A stretch of DNA of 64,000 nucleotides from assembly GCF_013214175.1 (NCBI RefSeq), contig NZ_JABSPA010000002.1, positions 744,001 through 808,000 on the forward strand, in the 5' to 3' direction. The notes beneath the pieces are model-generated. The model did not search any database, was not told where the DNA came from, and saw only the letters and a list, made by a program, of their open reading frames with translations. Positions 18,914 to 29,218 of the stretch are shown in pieces; within the stretch, counting starts at the first letter, position 1, and each line of letters opens with the position of its first letter. The translations under genes and the position numbers were made by a program. The DNA is from Colwellia sp. Lineage in GTDB: Bacteria; Pseudomonadota; Gammaproteobacteria; Enterobacterales; Alteromonadaceae.

Positions 18914-20190
18914 TGTTAATGAAGTTATTTACCGATTTCATGGGCTGGATAGATAAACGTTTACCAGTGACTGATGCTTGGAACAAACATTTAGCACAAT
19001 ACCCAGCACCAAAGAACTTTAACTTTTGGTACTTTTTTGGCTCTTTAGCCATGTTAGTACTAGTTAACCAAATCCTTACTGGTATTTGGTTAACAATGAA
19101 CTATGAACCATCTGGCGACGGCGCGTTTGCCTCAATTGAATACATAATGCGTGATGTCGACTTCGGTTGGTTATTACGTTATATGCATTCTACCGGTGCT
19201 TCAGCATTCTTCGTAGTAGTTTATATGCATATGATGCGCGGCCTAATGTATGGTTCGTATCAAAAGCCACGTGAATTACTATGGATCTTCGGTATGTTGA
19301 TCTTCTTAGTATTAATGGCTGAAGCTTTCATGGGTTACTTATTACCATGGGGCAATATGTCATATTGGGGCGCGCAAGTAATTATTTCCTTGTTTGGCGC
19401 TGTGCCAATCATAGGTGATGACTTAACACTGTGGATACGTGGTGATTACGTCATATCGGGTGCTACTTTAAACCGCTTCTTTGCTTTACATGTTATTGCT
19501 ATGCCGTTAGTGCTAGTTATTTTGGTATTTTTACATATTCTTGCCTTGCATGAAGTGGGTTCAAATAACCCTGAAGGTATTGACATTAAGAAGCCTAAAG
19601 GCAGTGTTAAACCAGAAGAATTAAGTAAGTTTACTTTCCACAAGCAATACAGTGCTAACTATGACATTGTTGATGCAGTACCTTTCCACCCGTATTACAC
19701 AGTTAAAGATATTATGGGTGTTGTTGGTTTCTTATTCTTATTCTGTTGGGTAATGTTCTTTGCGCCAGAGGGTGGTGGTTACTTTATGGAAGCACCAAAC
19801 TTCACGCCAGCAAATGGCTTGAAAACACCTGAGCATATTGCACCAGTGTGGTACTTTGGTCCTTTCTACACTATTTTACGTGTTATTCCTGATAAGTTAT
19901 TAGGTGCGGTTGGTATGTTCTCCGCTATTATAGTGTTGTTCTTATTACCTTGGTTTGATCGCGGTACGGTTAAGTCTGTGCGTTATCGCTCGAAGTGGCA
20001 CTTAATCAACTTAATTCAATTTGCGATTTGTTTTGTAGTGCTTGGTGCTTTAGGTACTATGCCTGCTACACCTGTTGCTAATATGATCGGTGTAATTGCT
20101 AGTTTTGGTTACTTTGGTTTCTTCGTTGCTTTATGGTTTTACAGTAAAAATGAAAATACTAAACCAATGCCTGAGAGGATTGCTGACTAA
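18913..20190 (+). CDS. petB: Cytochrome b subunit of the bc1 complex
   Basis: This 425-residue polytopic membrane protein carries both b-type hemes and the quinol oxidation and quinone reduction sites. Conserved parts include the RYMHSTGASAFFVVVYMHMMRG heme-ligand helix region, LLPWGNMSYWGAQVI, and the PEWY-loop counterpart APVWYFGPFYTILR, where the usual Glu of PEWY is replaced by Val. The HxxxxxHV heme-ligand context is also present (FALHVIAMPLVLV and FLHILALHEVG). It overlaps petA and petC by TAATG junctions, so the three are expressed as one unit. An alternative ATG lies six bases downstream of the chosen start. Confidence 0.96.
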   Translation: MLMKLFTDFMGWIDKRLPVTDAWNKHLAQYPAPKNFNFWYFFGSLAMLVLVNQILTGIWLTMNYEPSGDGAFASIEYIMRDVDFGWLLRYMHSTGASAFFVVVYMHMMRGLMYGSYQKPRELLWIFGMLIFLVLMAEAFMGYLLPWGNMSYWGAQVIISLFGAVPIIGDDLTLWIRGDYVISGATLNRFFALHVIAMPLVLVILVFLHILALHEVGSNNPEGIDIKKPKGSVKPEELSKFTFHKQYSANYDIVDAVPFHPYYTVKDIMGVVGFLFLFCWVMFFAPEGGGYFMEAPNFTPANGLKTPEHIAPVWYFGPFYTILRVIPDKLLGAVGMFSAIIVLFLLPWFDRGTVKSVRYRSKWHLINLIQFAICFVVLGALGTMPATPVANMIGVIASFGYFGFFVALWFYSKNENTKPMPERIAD

Positions 20191-20912
20191 TGAAAAAATT
20201 AATTATCGCCGTTACTTTCGGCATGCTTTGCAGTGTAACGGCACTTGTGCCGTTCTCCGCGATTGCTTCTGGACCAAGTGTTCATTTAGATAAAGCAAAT
20301 AACGATTTAACTGATAAAGAGTCTTTGAAAAAAGGCTTTAAAACTTATATCAACTATTGCTTAGGTTGTCATCAGCTACAGTACCAACGTTACGGTCGTA
20401 CTTTTGACGATTTAGGTATTGAAGAAGCGGACGGTATTGCTAATTATATGTACTCAGGTGACAAAGTTGGTGGTCATATTCTAAATAGCATGCCGAAAAA
20501 AGAAGCGGAAAAATGGTTTGGTAGCGCGCCACCTGATTTAACTTTGGAAGCACGTTTACGTAGTCCTGATTGGATCTATACTTATTTACGTTCATTCCAT
20601 ATTGATGAAGCACGTCCATTTGGCGTAAATAACACTGTTTTTAAAGATGTTGGTATGCCGCACGTATTGCAAGACTTGCAAGGTGTTAGCACTATTGACG
20701 AACATGGTGAGCTATCTCCAGCAATGGGTGGTACTTTAACTGTTGAAGAGTATGATGTAGTTGTTCGTGATTTAACTAACTTTTTAGAATATGTTGGTGA
20801 GCCAAATAAGCTTGAGCGTAAAGCGATTGGTTATTGGGTATTAGCTTTCTTGTTCTTCTTCTTTATTCTTACTTATTTCCTTAAGAAAGAATATTGGAAA
20901 GACGTACATTAA
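20190..20912 (+). CDS. petC: Cytochrome c1 subunit of the bc1 complex
   Basis: The 240-residue protein has a cleavable signal peptide (about 1-27) and the heme c motif Cys57-Leu-Gly-Cys60-His61. A GMPHVLQDLQG segment probably supplies the axial Met. A C-terminal membrane anchor is at about 218-235, followed by KKEYWKDVH. It accepts electrons from the Rieske protein and passes them to soluble cytochrome c. It is coupled to petB by a TAATG overlap. The bc1 set directly upstream of sspA is a common gammaproteobacterial arrangement. Confidence 0.97.
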   Translation: MKKLIIAVTFGMLCSVTALVPFSAIASGPSVHLDKANNDLTDKESLKKGFKTYINYCLGCHQLQYQRYGRTFDDLGIEEADGIANYMYSGDKVGGHILNSMPKKEAEKWFGSAPPDLTLEARLRSPDWIYTYLRSFHIDEARPFGVNNTVFKDVGMPHVLQDLQGVSTIDEHGELSPAMGGTLTVEEYDVVVRDLTNFLEYVGEPNKLERKAIGYWVLAFLFFFFILTYFLKKEYWKDVH

Positions 20913-21004
20913 GTTATTGATGTAAAATATTTCAGGGGAATTTGATGGTAAAATATCAAATTCCCCTTTGTTAGTTTTTAATGTAAATGATTTTAGGAGG
21001 CTCT

Positions 21005-21646
21005 ATGGCCGTAGCAGCAAATAAACGCTCTGTGATGACGTTGTTCTCTCATGCCGATGATATGTATAGTCATCAGACGCGCATTGTTTTAGCAGAAAAA
21101 GGTGTTGGTGTTGACATCAACTTAGTTGATTTAGCTAATTTGCCAGAAGACTTATTGGACTTAAATCCATATGGTACAGTGCCAACTTTAATTGACCGTG
21201 AATTAGCGCTTTACGAAGCTAAAATCATTGTTGAGTATTTAGATGAACGTTTTCCTCATCCACCATTAATGCCAGTTTACCCGGTATCACGTGGTCGTAG
21301 CCGCTTAATGATGCACCGTATCGAGCAAGATTGGTATAGCCTTACAAAAATCATTATGTCTGGCACTGCAACAGAAGCAGCGAAAGCCCGTAAAGAGTTA
21401 ACAGAAAGCTTACTAAGCATTGCGCCAATTTTAAATGAAGCGCCATACTTTATGAGTGAAGAATATAGCTTGGTTGATTGTTATATCGCACCACTATTAT
21501 GGCGTTTGCCTGTATTTGGTATTGAATTATCTGGTCAAGGTTCAAAAGAACTTAAAACTTATATGTTACGTTTGTTTGAACGTGAATCATTCCAAGCTTC
21601 ATTGACCGAAACTGAGCGTGAATTACGCTTTGGTCATCCTGCCTAA
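21005..21646 (+). CDS. sspA: Stringent starvation protein A (GST-fold RNA polymerase factor)
   Basis: SspA is a glutathione-S-transferase-fold protein without that activity that binds RNA polymerase and supports stress survival. The start at 21005 (MAVAANKRSVMTLF) is set by a perfect AGGAGG four bases upstream and gives 213 residues, close to 212 in E. coli; the open frame begins 18 bases earlier. Recognisable parts are MTLFSHADDMYSHQTRIVLAEKGV at the start and NPYGTVPTLIDRELALYEAKII in the thioredoxin-like half. It overlaps sspB by TAATG. Confidence 0.96.
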   Translation: MAVAANKRSVMTLFSHADDMYSHQTRIVLAEKGVGVDINLVDLANLPEDLLDLNPYGTVPTLIDRELALYEAKIIVEYLDERFPHPPLMPVYPVSRGRSRLMMHRIEQDWYSLTKIIMSGTATEAAKARKELTESLLSIAPILNEAPYFMSEEYSLVDCYIAPLLWRLPVFGIELSGQGSKELKTYMLRLFERESFQASLTETERELRFGHPA

Positions 21647-22125
21647 TGGATGACGCAACACCTAGCTCAATGAGCTCTAATAAGCCTTATTTAGTTAAGG
21701 CTTTCTATGAGTGGATTTCAGACAATGATCTAACGCCATACATCATGGTAGACGTCAATGTTTACGGTGTGCTAGTACCGATGAGTTATGTTGCTGATGG
21801 GCAGATTGTACTAAACATTGCTAGTTCAGCAGTTGGTACTATTGCCTTGGGTGATAAAACTATTGAGTTTAGTGCCCGTTTTGGCGGTATATTAGAGCAC
21901 ATTACCGTACCTTATGGTGCTATAGGTGCAATATACGCTAAAGAAAACGGTGCGGGAACTTCATTACCTATCGAACATCCTGTTGAGGATGAAGATGAGA
22001 TAATTGAGCAAGTACCTGAAAAACCAAAATCTACTTTAATGAGTGTTGCTTCAACGGGTAGTGAGACAGGAAAATCGAACAAGCCGAAAGGTAAAAGCAA
22101 AGCTAGCTTGAAAATTATTAAATAG
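21646..22125 (+). CDS. sspB: ClpXP adaptor SspB
   Basis: SspB delivers ssrA-tagged and some other substrates to the ClpXP protease. The 159-residue protein has the substrate-binding domain at about 10-115 (KPYLVKAFYEWISDNDLTPYI, then the FSARFGG and VPYGAIGAIYAKENG segments). An acidic flexible linker follows, and then the short C-terminal ClpX-binding motif KASLKIIK. The TAATG overlap with sspA implies coupled expression. A strong terminator follows, facing the convergent dolP. Confidence 0.95.
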   Translation: MDDATPSSMSSNKPYLVKAFYEWISDNDLTPYIMVDVNVYGVLVPMSYVADGQIVLNIASSAVGTIALGDKTIEFSARFGGILEHITVPYGAIGAIYAKENGAGTSLPIEHPVEDEDEIIEQVPEKPKSTLMSVASTGSETGKSNKPKGKSKASLKIIK

Positions 22126-22157
22126 CTTTAACTGTTCGCTATAAAGCCAAATAAAAG

Positions 22158-22192
22158 CCTGTAAATATCGTTGATACTTACAGGATTTTTTT
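22158..22192 (+). terminator. Terminator after sspB
   Basis: CCTGTAA pairs with TTACAGG, continuing after one mismatch into TATC/GATA around a GTT loop, and is followed by seven T. It ends 22 bases before the convergent dolP stop. Confidence 0.8.
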
Positions 22193-22213
22193 GCTTTGAA
22201 ATAAAGTTATCAG

Positions 22214-22828
22214 CTAGATGCTAATATACTCAAAAGCCTTATATACACGGCTGACACCGCTAATGTTACGGGTTATCTCCACCACAATGTCTGCTTCTTC
22301 TTTAGTAACTAATCCCAAAAGAAAGACTTCAGCATTTTCAGTTACTACTTTTACATCTTTAGCATTTACTCCGCTGTTGGTAAGTAGAGCCGATTTAACT
22401 TTAGAGGTTAGCCAAATGTCATTACTTTTTGTGGTTACCGATATAGTAGAGCCAATGCGTATTTGATTGTGAATAGTGACTATATCCGCTACATCTTGTA
22501 TTGTTTTAATGGCAAGATCTCGAAGATAAGTATTAGGTGCTTGACCAATAACTAAGACGGTACCATTCATACTAATCACGTGTAAGTTAGTATTTTTTGT
22601 TAAAGCCTTTTGTTTGGCTAGTTCATTATGGGCAGTAAACTCAATACTTTGATCATCTATTTGTTTACTAAAACTGCGTCTGTCGGCGACCATAGTTGCG
22701 CCTGCAGTTACTGCTACCACAGTGGCAACTGCGCAACCTTGTAGAGCAGATATTAGCATTAATAGGGCAGCAATCTGCGTAGCTTTGCCTTTAACAAATA
22801 CCGATGAGTACGTTGGTGGCTTAGGCAT
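22214..22828 (-). CDS. dolP: Outer-membrane BON-domain lipoprotein DolP
   Basis: The 204-residue lipoprotein has a signal peptide ending at the lipobox ALQGC (Cys32) and two BON domains, at about 68-125 and 140-200. The glycine-containing BON motifs VLVIGQAPN and VFLLGLVTKEEAD are visible. DolP (YraP) supports outer-membrane integrity and sits at division sites and BAM complexes in E. coli. It starts immediately after diaA, the usual pair, so the two are almost certainly one transcript with yraN and lpoA. Confidence 0.92.
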   Translation of the reverse strand: MPKPPTYSSVFVKGKATQIAALLMLISALQGCAVATVVAVTAGATMVADRRSFSKQIDDQSIEFTAHNELAKQKALTKNTNLHVISMNGTVLVIGQAPNTYLRDLAIKTIQDVADIVTIHNQIRIGSTISVTTKSNDIWLTSKVKSALLTNSGVNAKDVKVVTENAEVFLLGLVTKEEADIVVEITRNISGVSRVYKAFEYISI

Positions 22829-23464
<636 letters not shown>

Positions 23465-23486
23465 TTAATGTCTATAGTTAATAAGG

Positions 23487-23882
23487 TTAAAAAGCATTTT
23501 TTAACCAGGTTACTTGTGGATGACTGATATCACCTTCGAGCGCCACAACATCAACACGACAAGGAGTATTATATTCATTTAAACCAACTTGATGCAGATA
23601 AAATGTTACGCAATGTTTAATTTTTTTCTGCTTACTGGCAGGAATAGCGGCAATAGCACCGCCAAAGGCCTTATTTTTACGGTATTTTACTTCAATAAAC
23701 ACATAAGTATCACCATCAAGCATAATCAGATCGATCTCCCCTTGACGGCTGTGGTAGTTTTTTTCAATAAGGCTTAAGCCTTGTTTAATTAAAAAACGCT
23801 CAGCAAACTGCTCAGTAACTTTACCTTTATCGGTACCAGTACCAGTGTCGTTTAGAGCCGGAGTAGGTTTATTCCATAGCAA
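23487..23882 (-). CDS. yraN: YraN family putative endonuclease (UPF0102)
   Basis: The 131-residue product belongs to the UPF0102 family, related to Holliday-junction-resolvase-like nucleases. The nuclease core is seen as GEIDLIMLDGDTYVFIEVKYRK, with the Asp and E-x-K residues expected of a PD-(D/E)xK-type site. The biochemical role in vivo is not established. It overlaps the end of lpoA by 14 bases. An N-terminal extension of about 20 residues rich in Thr and Gly precedes the conserved part. Confidence 0.9.
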   Translation of the reverse strand: MLWNKPTPALNDTGTGTDKGKVTEQFAERFLIKQGLSLIEKNYHSRQGEIDLIMLDGDTYVFIEVKYRKNKAFGGAIAAIPASKQKKIKHCVTFYLHQVGLNEYNTPCRVDVVALEGDISHPQVTWLKNAF

Positions 23883-25914
23883 TAGATACTACCTTGTTTT
23901 TCTTATAAGTGCCCCAGAGTAGACTGCGCGTTAAAATACTATTTTCATTGAGTTTTAAAGTACCAGTTTGTCCCCAATGTTGCAGGTAAGGAGCCTGCTG
24001 CATTAAAGGGATTTTACTGATAAGTTGATAACTGTCATAACCCATAGCGAAAAGGCGCGATAAGCCACCACTGCGCTTTGGCCATAGCTCTTGGCTCAGT
24101 GCTGCTAACTCGCTATTTTGCTCACTGGTTAATAACCAAGGGATTTCGGTAAACGTTAATCCGCGTAGATCGCTGTTACTGCTGTAATCACTGTGGGTAC
24201 TATGGCTGCGTGAACTAGCAAAAACAGGTATTACTTGAGCAAATGGACTGATATTAACTTCAATATAAGGCTTCACTAGTCGTGTTTGTTCAGGGGTGCC
24301 TACAAGATAGATCATATCAATATCACGGCGATTTCTTGCTTGTGCTTTTATACTTTGATTAAGGCGACTTTTAAGCTTAGCAATGCGAGTTTTACTCTTA
24401 TCTACCGATAAACTGGCTTTAATATTCGCTTGCATTTGCGCGCCGGTATCGTAATAAACAACTTCTATAATGTTACCAGTAATACGCTGCCATTGTTTTA
24501 CAAAAGCTTGAGCTATACGTTTACTGACAATGTTTTTTTGACTTAATACAATAGGATGTTGATAGTATTGACGGCTTAATGTTGCGGCCGCTTGCTTAGC
24601 TTCATCTTCTGGACGCATAGACAACACAGTATGCCGATCAGTTAGTGAGGTATTTGTTGGGATATTTAGTAACAAAGTCGATATGGCTCTGGAATTAGAC
24701 GCAGGCTGCAGATAACTCTCTATAGCCGACGGGCTATCAATGGCACTAATATAGTCAACTGGCTGTTCGAGGCCACTACTTACTGTGTTCAAAACCTCAT
24801 GGTCACTGTTAGGGTTAAGGTCAAACAAGCCAGAGTTAGCATTCAGCATATAGTCATTTTGTGACTGTGCTTGGGAGCTGGTATGAGTGATGTATTTATC
24901 GACATTAGATTTTAGCAATGGGCCAATGACATAATCAACTTTTAAGGTCGACAACTCATTACTTAAGCCATACCAGTTAACGGTATTACTATCTAAAAAG
25001 TGTAGTTTTTTAGTCTCATTATTAGCAAAACTAGCCATAATACCTTGTTGGATAGCTAAGCCAGCAGAGCTCTGATTTCCCGTTAGGGGCAGTATAACTG
25101 CTATATTTTCGATACTTTTTTCTATGATACTTCGCTCGGCAAGTTGCTTGGCAATGATGTTAGCAGGGTGAAGTTTGAATTTTCTTTGCCACATAGAGAG
25201 GTGATACTGCATTTGCTCTTGCTTGCCACCATATTTATTAGCTAAAGCAATTAAGCCCAACCAGCCTTTACTTTCCGGCGCTTTATCTAAAGCGAGTAAG
25301 CTAAGTTGCCATTGAGATAAATTTTGAAAGTTATGCCAAATGTTTTCAATTTGTTGCTGACTTTGTGAAGAGCTATCAGTCAAAGAAAAAGCGTGTAATT
25401 GGGCATTCAATGCCGAGATTACTTGCTGCTGCTCTTGCAGGGCACTACTCAATAATCGGTAGTATGTCGCAGAGAGTGTAATTTCATTGTCAGCACTGAA
25501 CTGCTCAAGTTGTTTTAGTTGCACCTGACTTTCAGGGTAATAGCCAAGGTGCTGCAAACTACTGGTTTTAATTAACACCAATTGCACACGCTCTTGAATA
25601 TAGTTAGCTACTGCTTCATCTACTAAAGGCAAGGTTTTATCGGCAAGCCAGAGCGCTTTAAGGTGGTTTTTTTGTTGAAAAAATAACTTAGTCGCTGTAA
25701 TTAACTCAGGCACTGCTTCATCACTGGATAAAGTTTCTGCCAGGGCTAAATGTTGCTCTGCCGATAACGTACTAGACTCTATGACTATTTCTTCAATTTC
25801 AGTAACTGCAGTAGTGTCCGTGGGAGGTACAGGTGTTTGTTTAGTGCTACAACTTGCTAATAAAGTAAGCAATAACGCCGGTAAGATTCGAGTTTTAATT
25901 TTTTGAAAAGACAT
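23869..25914 (-). CDS. lpoA: Penicillin-binding protein activator LpoA
   Basis: LpoA is an outer-membrane lipoprotein that spans the periplasm to activate PBP1A. The start at 25914 (MSFQKIKTRILPALL) places a proper lipoprotein signal peptide with the lipobox LLASC, lipidated Cys22; the frame runs on to 26055 but the additional part is not signal-like. The N-terminal half is helical and TPR-like, and the C-terminal half resembles a periplasmic binding protein (IAVILPLTGNQSSAGLAIQQG). The length of 681 residues is normal. It is divergent from rsmI and heads the lpoA-yraN-diaA-dolP operon. Confidence 0.93.
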   Translation of the reverse strand: MSFQKIKTRILPALLLTLLASCSTKQTPVPPTDTTAVTEIEEIVIESSTLSAEQHLALAETLSSDEAVPELITATKLFFQQKNHLKALWLADKTLPLVDEAVANYIQERVQLVLIKTSSLQHLGYYPESQVQLKQLEQFSADNEITLSATYYRLLSSALQEQQQVISALNAQLHAFSLTDSSSQSQQQIENIWHNFQNLSQWQLSLLALDKAPESKGWLGLIALANKYGGKQEQMQYHLSMWQRKFKLHPANIIAKQLAERSIIEKSIENIAVILPLTGNQSSAGLAIQQGIMASFANNETKKLHFLDSNTVNWYGLSNELSTLKVDYVIGPLLKSNVDKYITHTSSQAQSQNDYMLNANSGLFDLNPNSDHEVLNTVSSGLEQPVDYISAIDSPSAIESYLQPASNSRAISTLLLNIPTNTSLTDRHTVLSMRPEDEAKQAAATLSRQYYQHPIVLSQKNIVSKRIAQAFVKQWQRITGNIIEVVYYDTGAQMQANIKASLSVDKSKTRIAKLKSRLNQSIKAQARNRRDIDMIYLVGTPEQTRLVKPYIEVNISPFAQVIPVFASSRSHSTHSDYSSNSDLRGLTFTEIPWLLTSEQNSELAALSQELWPKRSGGLSRLFAMGYDSYQLISKIPLMQQAPYLQHWGQTGTLKLNENSILTRSLLWGTYKKNKVVSIAME

Positions 25915-26086
25915 TGAAAAAATATTTAATCCTGTTGGCTTTATTCTTACAAGTAGGGACACTGTTTTTACCACAATAAATAAATCCGTGCATATTGCTG
26001 TCGGTATGGGGTTATAATAAACGCCAACGAAGTTAGTCACAACTAAATACCCCAAATATAACTATCAAATCGAGTGAAATAAGTAC

Positions 26087-26938
26087 ATGAGTGAAATAAC
26101 CCTAACCCCAGGCACCCTTTATATTGTTGCAACCCCTATTGGGAATTTAGGTGATATCAGCCAAAGAGCTATTGATATACTAACGCAAGTGGATGTTATT
26201 GCTTGTGAAGATACTCGTCATACCGGCAAGTTACTTTCGGCTTTTTCAATAAAAAACAAAACTATGTCACTGCATGACCATAATGAGCGTCAGCGCCAAG
26301 ATCAAGTGGCTAATATGTTAAAAGAAGGCAAGACAATTGCTTTGGTTTCAGATGCGGGCACACCACTAATCAGTGATCCTGGCTTTCATATTGTCCGTCA
26401 TTGTCGGAGCCTGGGTTTAAATGTCTCGCCTATTCCTGGAGCCTGTGCCGCGATTGCTGCTTTATCAGTTGCGGGTTTACCTACCGATAGATTTAGTTTT
26501 GAAGGTTTTCTGCCTTCTAAATCAGGCGCTAGGCAAGCGACATTAACGGCTTTGGTTGATGAGCCTCGTACTATGGTTTTTTATGATGCGCCGCGCCGTG
26601 CCATTGATACAGTACGTGACATCGTCACCACCTTAGGTGGCGAGCGTTATATTGTTATTGCGAGAGAACTGACTAAAACCTTTGAAACCATTCACAGTGA
26701 TACCGCTGAAAACTTTTTGGCATGGCTTGAGCAAGATGCTAATCAACTAAAGGGTGAAATGGTACTGATTATCGAAGGCTATAAAGCCGTTGAAAATGAA
26801 ATTTCAGCAGAGGTGATTAATACTTTAAAGCTATTACTTGCTGAGATGAAGCCGAAAAAAGCATGTGCTATTACTGCTGAAATTTATGGTGTTAAGAAAA
26901 ATGCACTATATGAAGTTGCCTTATCTTTAAAAGATTAG
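26087..26938 (+). CDS. rsmI: 16S rRNA (cytidine-1402 2'-O) methyltransferase RsmI
   Basis: RsmI methylates the ribose of C1402 in the decoding centre of 16S rRNA, using S-adenosylmethionine. The 283-residue protein shows the family signatures GTLYIVATPIGNLGDIS at the N-terminus, ACEDTRHTGKLL, and the SAM-binding SDAGTPLISDPG. Also present are GACAAIAALSVAGLPTDRFSFEGFLP and ARELTKTFETIH. It is divergent from lpoA, the pairing seen across gammaproteobacteria. Confidence 0.97.
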   Translation: MSEITLTPGTLYIVATPIGNLGDISQRAIDILTQVDVIACEDTRHTGKLLSAFSIKNKTMSLHDHNERQRQDQVANMLKEGKTIALVSDAGTPLISDPGFHIVRHCRSLGLNVSPIPGACAAIAALSVAGLPTDRFSFEGFLPSKSGARQATLTALVDEPRTMVFYDAPRRAIDTVRDIVTTLGGERYIVIARELTKTFETIHSDTAENFLAWLEQDANQLKGEMVLIIEGYKAVENEISAEVINTLKLLLAEMKPKKACAITAEIYGVKKNALYEVALSLKD

Positions 26939-27274
26939 TCGAGCGATGACTTTGCGCGCTACTTTTGAATAGCCAAAAAATTAATTTTTTTGGCGCTCGT
27001 TTATTATGAAAAATTAAAACCAGCTGCCGCCATTTCTAAACAGCGTATCTAGACTATCTCCAGCATTGGTTAGCGAGTAATGAATAAAACTGAGATAGGC
27101 TTCAAGTTGATAAAATCATCACCATTGGCATAACTGCCCCAAGCATGATTTTTTGGATTTCAAGCAATATGATTAGGGTCATTTAAATAAGTTTGGGTAT
27201 TTAAATAATTAATATCATTTTAATTAACCCCTTTTCGTTTCTCCTGCGTTTATAACAATAACCAAAGGAGAATA
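26939..27274. other. Gap between rsmI and the vWA lipoprotein gene
   Basis: This 336-base gap contains a possible rsmI terminator: GCCAAAAAA and TTTTTTGGC flank TTAAT at 26972-26994, an A/T-rich stem with little GC. It also holds the presumed promoter of the vWA-sigma operon. I saw no gene in it. Confidence 0.5.
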
Positions 27275-29119
27275 ATGATGACCAAGATTATTAAAATTGC
27301 ATTATGTGCAAGTGTGTTATTACTAGCGGCATGTGCACAAGAAGCTAAAGTTGACAGCAAAAATCAGCAAAATGAAGAAGACATTGTCATAGCGCAAACC
27401 GTTGAGAATGAGGCTGTTGAAAAAATCAACAGTGCGGTTGAACCACAAAAAACACCTGCGACAAGTTACCCTGCTGTTCCCTTAGCCCAAAAGCGGCGAG
27501 TTGAAAATAGCGTAAGAAAAACAGGCCCAGCAATGCAGCAAGGTATTATGGCTGTGAGCCGTGATATAAGAGCGCCGAGCAACTTTTATTCTCATTACCC
27601 GCCAATTGCACCGATATCATTAGATCGTGAAAAATATCCACAAATAATTGAAAACAGTGTCAAATCGGTAAGTGAAAAACCGGTGTCTACCTTTTCAATT
27701 GATGTTGATACAGCTTCTTATGCCAATATTCGTCGATTACTAAATCAGGGCAATTTACCCCAACATGACGCGATTCGTGTTGAAGAATTAGTGAATTATT
27801 TTTCTTATAACTACCCCAAAGCAAACATTAAAACTAAGCAACCGTTCTCTGTTTATACTGAGGTTGCGCCAAGCCCATTCAATCGCGATAAACATTTAAT
27901 TCATATAGGAATTCAAGGTAAAACTGTTGATAAAGCCAAACGACCAGCAGCAAACTTGGTTTTTCTTATTGATGTTTCCGGCTCGATGAATAACGTTAAT
28001 AAGCTAGGATTATTAAAAAACTCTTTAAAAATGCTTGTTAAACAACTTGATGAGCGTGATAGCGTTGCAATTGTTGTTTACGCCGGAAGTGCCGGTACAG
28101 TACTTGAGCCTACCGCTGGCGATAACCGTCATGCAATCACTAGTGCACTCGCTAATTTATCTGCTGGTGGTTCAACTAATGGTGGTGCGGGTATTCAAGC
28201 TGCTTATAGGTTGGCAGAGCAAGCATTTGTTAAAAAGGGCATCAACCGCGTTATATTGGCAACAGATGGTGACTTTAATGTTGGTACAGTTAATCAACAA
28301 GCACTAAAAAATCTCATCGAACAAAAACGGGCATCAGGAATTTCTTTAAGTGTTTTAGGTTTTGGTGCGGGAAATTATAACGATGCTTTAATGCAGGAAC
28401 TTGCCCAAAATGGTAACGGTAATGCCTATTATATTGATACGCTAAATGAAGCACGTAAAGTGCTGGTTGAGGAGTTGACGGCAACGTTAATGACTATTGC
28501 TAAAGATGTAAAAATTCAACTAGAGTTTAATCCAAACCTTATTAGTGAATATCGTTTGATTGGTTATGAAACAAGAGCATTAAAGCGCGAAGACTTTAAT
28601 AATGATAAAGTTGATGCGGGTGATATAGGTGCTGGTCATACGGTAACCGCGCTTTATGAAGTCAGTTTTGTTGATGCCAAAAATAAATTGATTGATGATT
28701 TACGTTATCAAGAGCTTAGTCAGCAGGCAAAGAACTCAAACCGTGAGAGCAATAAAAGCGATGAACTTGCCTTCTTGCGTTTACGTTATAAGTTGCCTGA
28801 CCAAGAACACAGTCAATTAATTGAGACGCCGATTTTACTTGGTTCAATGAAAGCTAGTTTGTCTGTTAGCAGCAACAACTTTAGGTTTTCAGCGGCAGTC
28901 GCTGGTTTTGGGCAAATATTACGTGGCGGTAAAAATCTTACCACTATGACATTAAACGACGTTATAAAGTTGGCTGAAGTAGCCAAAGGTGATGATAAAT
29001 ATGGTTATAGGGCTGAATTTATTAACATGGTGAAACTCAGTGATGCCTTAACGTTTAATGACTTGGCTGTTCAATCAGATATAGTTTTAGCAGCCACTCA
29101 ATTTGACACTAATTACTAA
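27275..29119 (+). CDS. von Willebrand factor A lipoprotein (YfbK type)
   Basis: The 614-residue protein has a lipoprotein signal with the lipobox LLAAC (Cys20), a low-complexity linker, and an N-terminal vWA-associated domain containing TFSIDVDTASYANIRR. The vWA domain has the metal site DVSGSM plus the downstream Thr and Asp positions in GGSTNGG and ATDGDFNVG. A C-terminal DUF3520-like region follows (DELAFLRLRYKLP). AAAGGAG precedes the ATG at 27275. Proteins of this type are common in gammaproteobacteria and often sit beside an ECF sigma gene, as here, but their function is unknown. It is exported and probably outer-membrane anchored. Confidence 0.85.
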   Translation: MMTKIIKIALCASVLLLAACAQEAKVDSKNQQNEEDIVIAQTVENEAVEKINSAVEPQKTPATSYPAVPLAQKRRVENSVRKTGPAMQQGIMAVSRDIRAPSNFYSHYPPIAPISLDREKYPQIIENSVKSVSEKPVSTFSIDVDTASYANIRRLLNQGNLPQHDAIRVEELVNYFSYNYPKANIKTKQPFSVYTEVAPSPFNRDKHLIHIGIQGKTVDKAKRPAANLVFLIDVSGSMNNVNKLGLLKNSLKMLVKQLDERDSVAIVVYAGSAGTVLEPTAGDNRHAITSALANLSAGGSTNGGAGIQAAYRLAEQAFVKKGINRVILATDGDFNVGTVNQQALKNLIEQKRASGISLSVLGFGAGNYNDALMQELAQNGNGNAYYIDTLNEARKVLVEELTATLMTIAKDVKIQLEFNPNLISEYRLIGYETRALKREDFNNDKVDAGDIGAGHTVTALYEVSFVDAKNKLIDDLRYQELSQQAKNSNRESNKSDELAFLRLRYKLPDQEHSQLIETPILLGSMKASLSVSSNNFRFSAAVAGFGQILRGGKNLTTMTLNDVIKLAEVAKGDDKYGYRAEFINMVKLSDALTFNDLAVQSDIVLAATQFDTNY

Positions 29120-29218
29120 GGCCTACAGTACTAATGCCCAATTTACTAAAACCCAAGTTATTAAGGAAAGACGCTAATTTTAGATGAACTGAGCCAAGAT
29201 GAAGCGGATGAAACACTT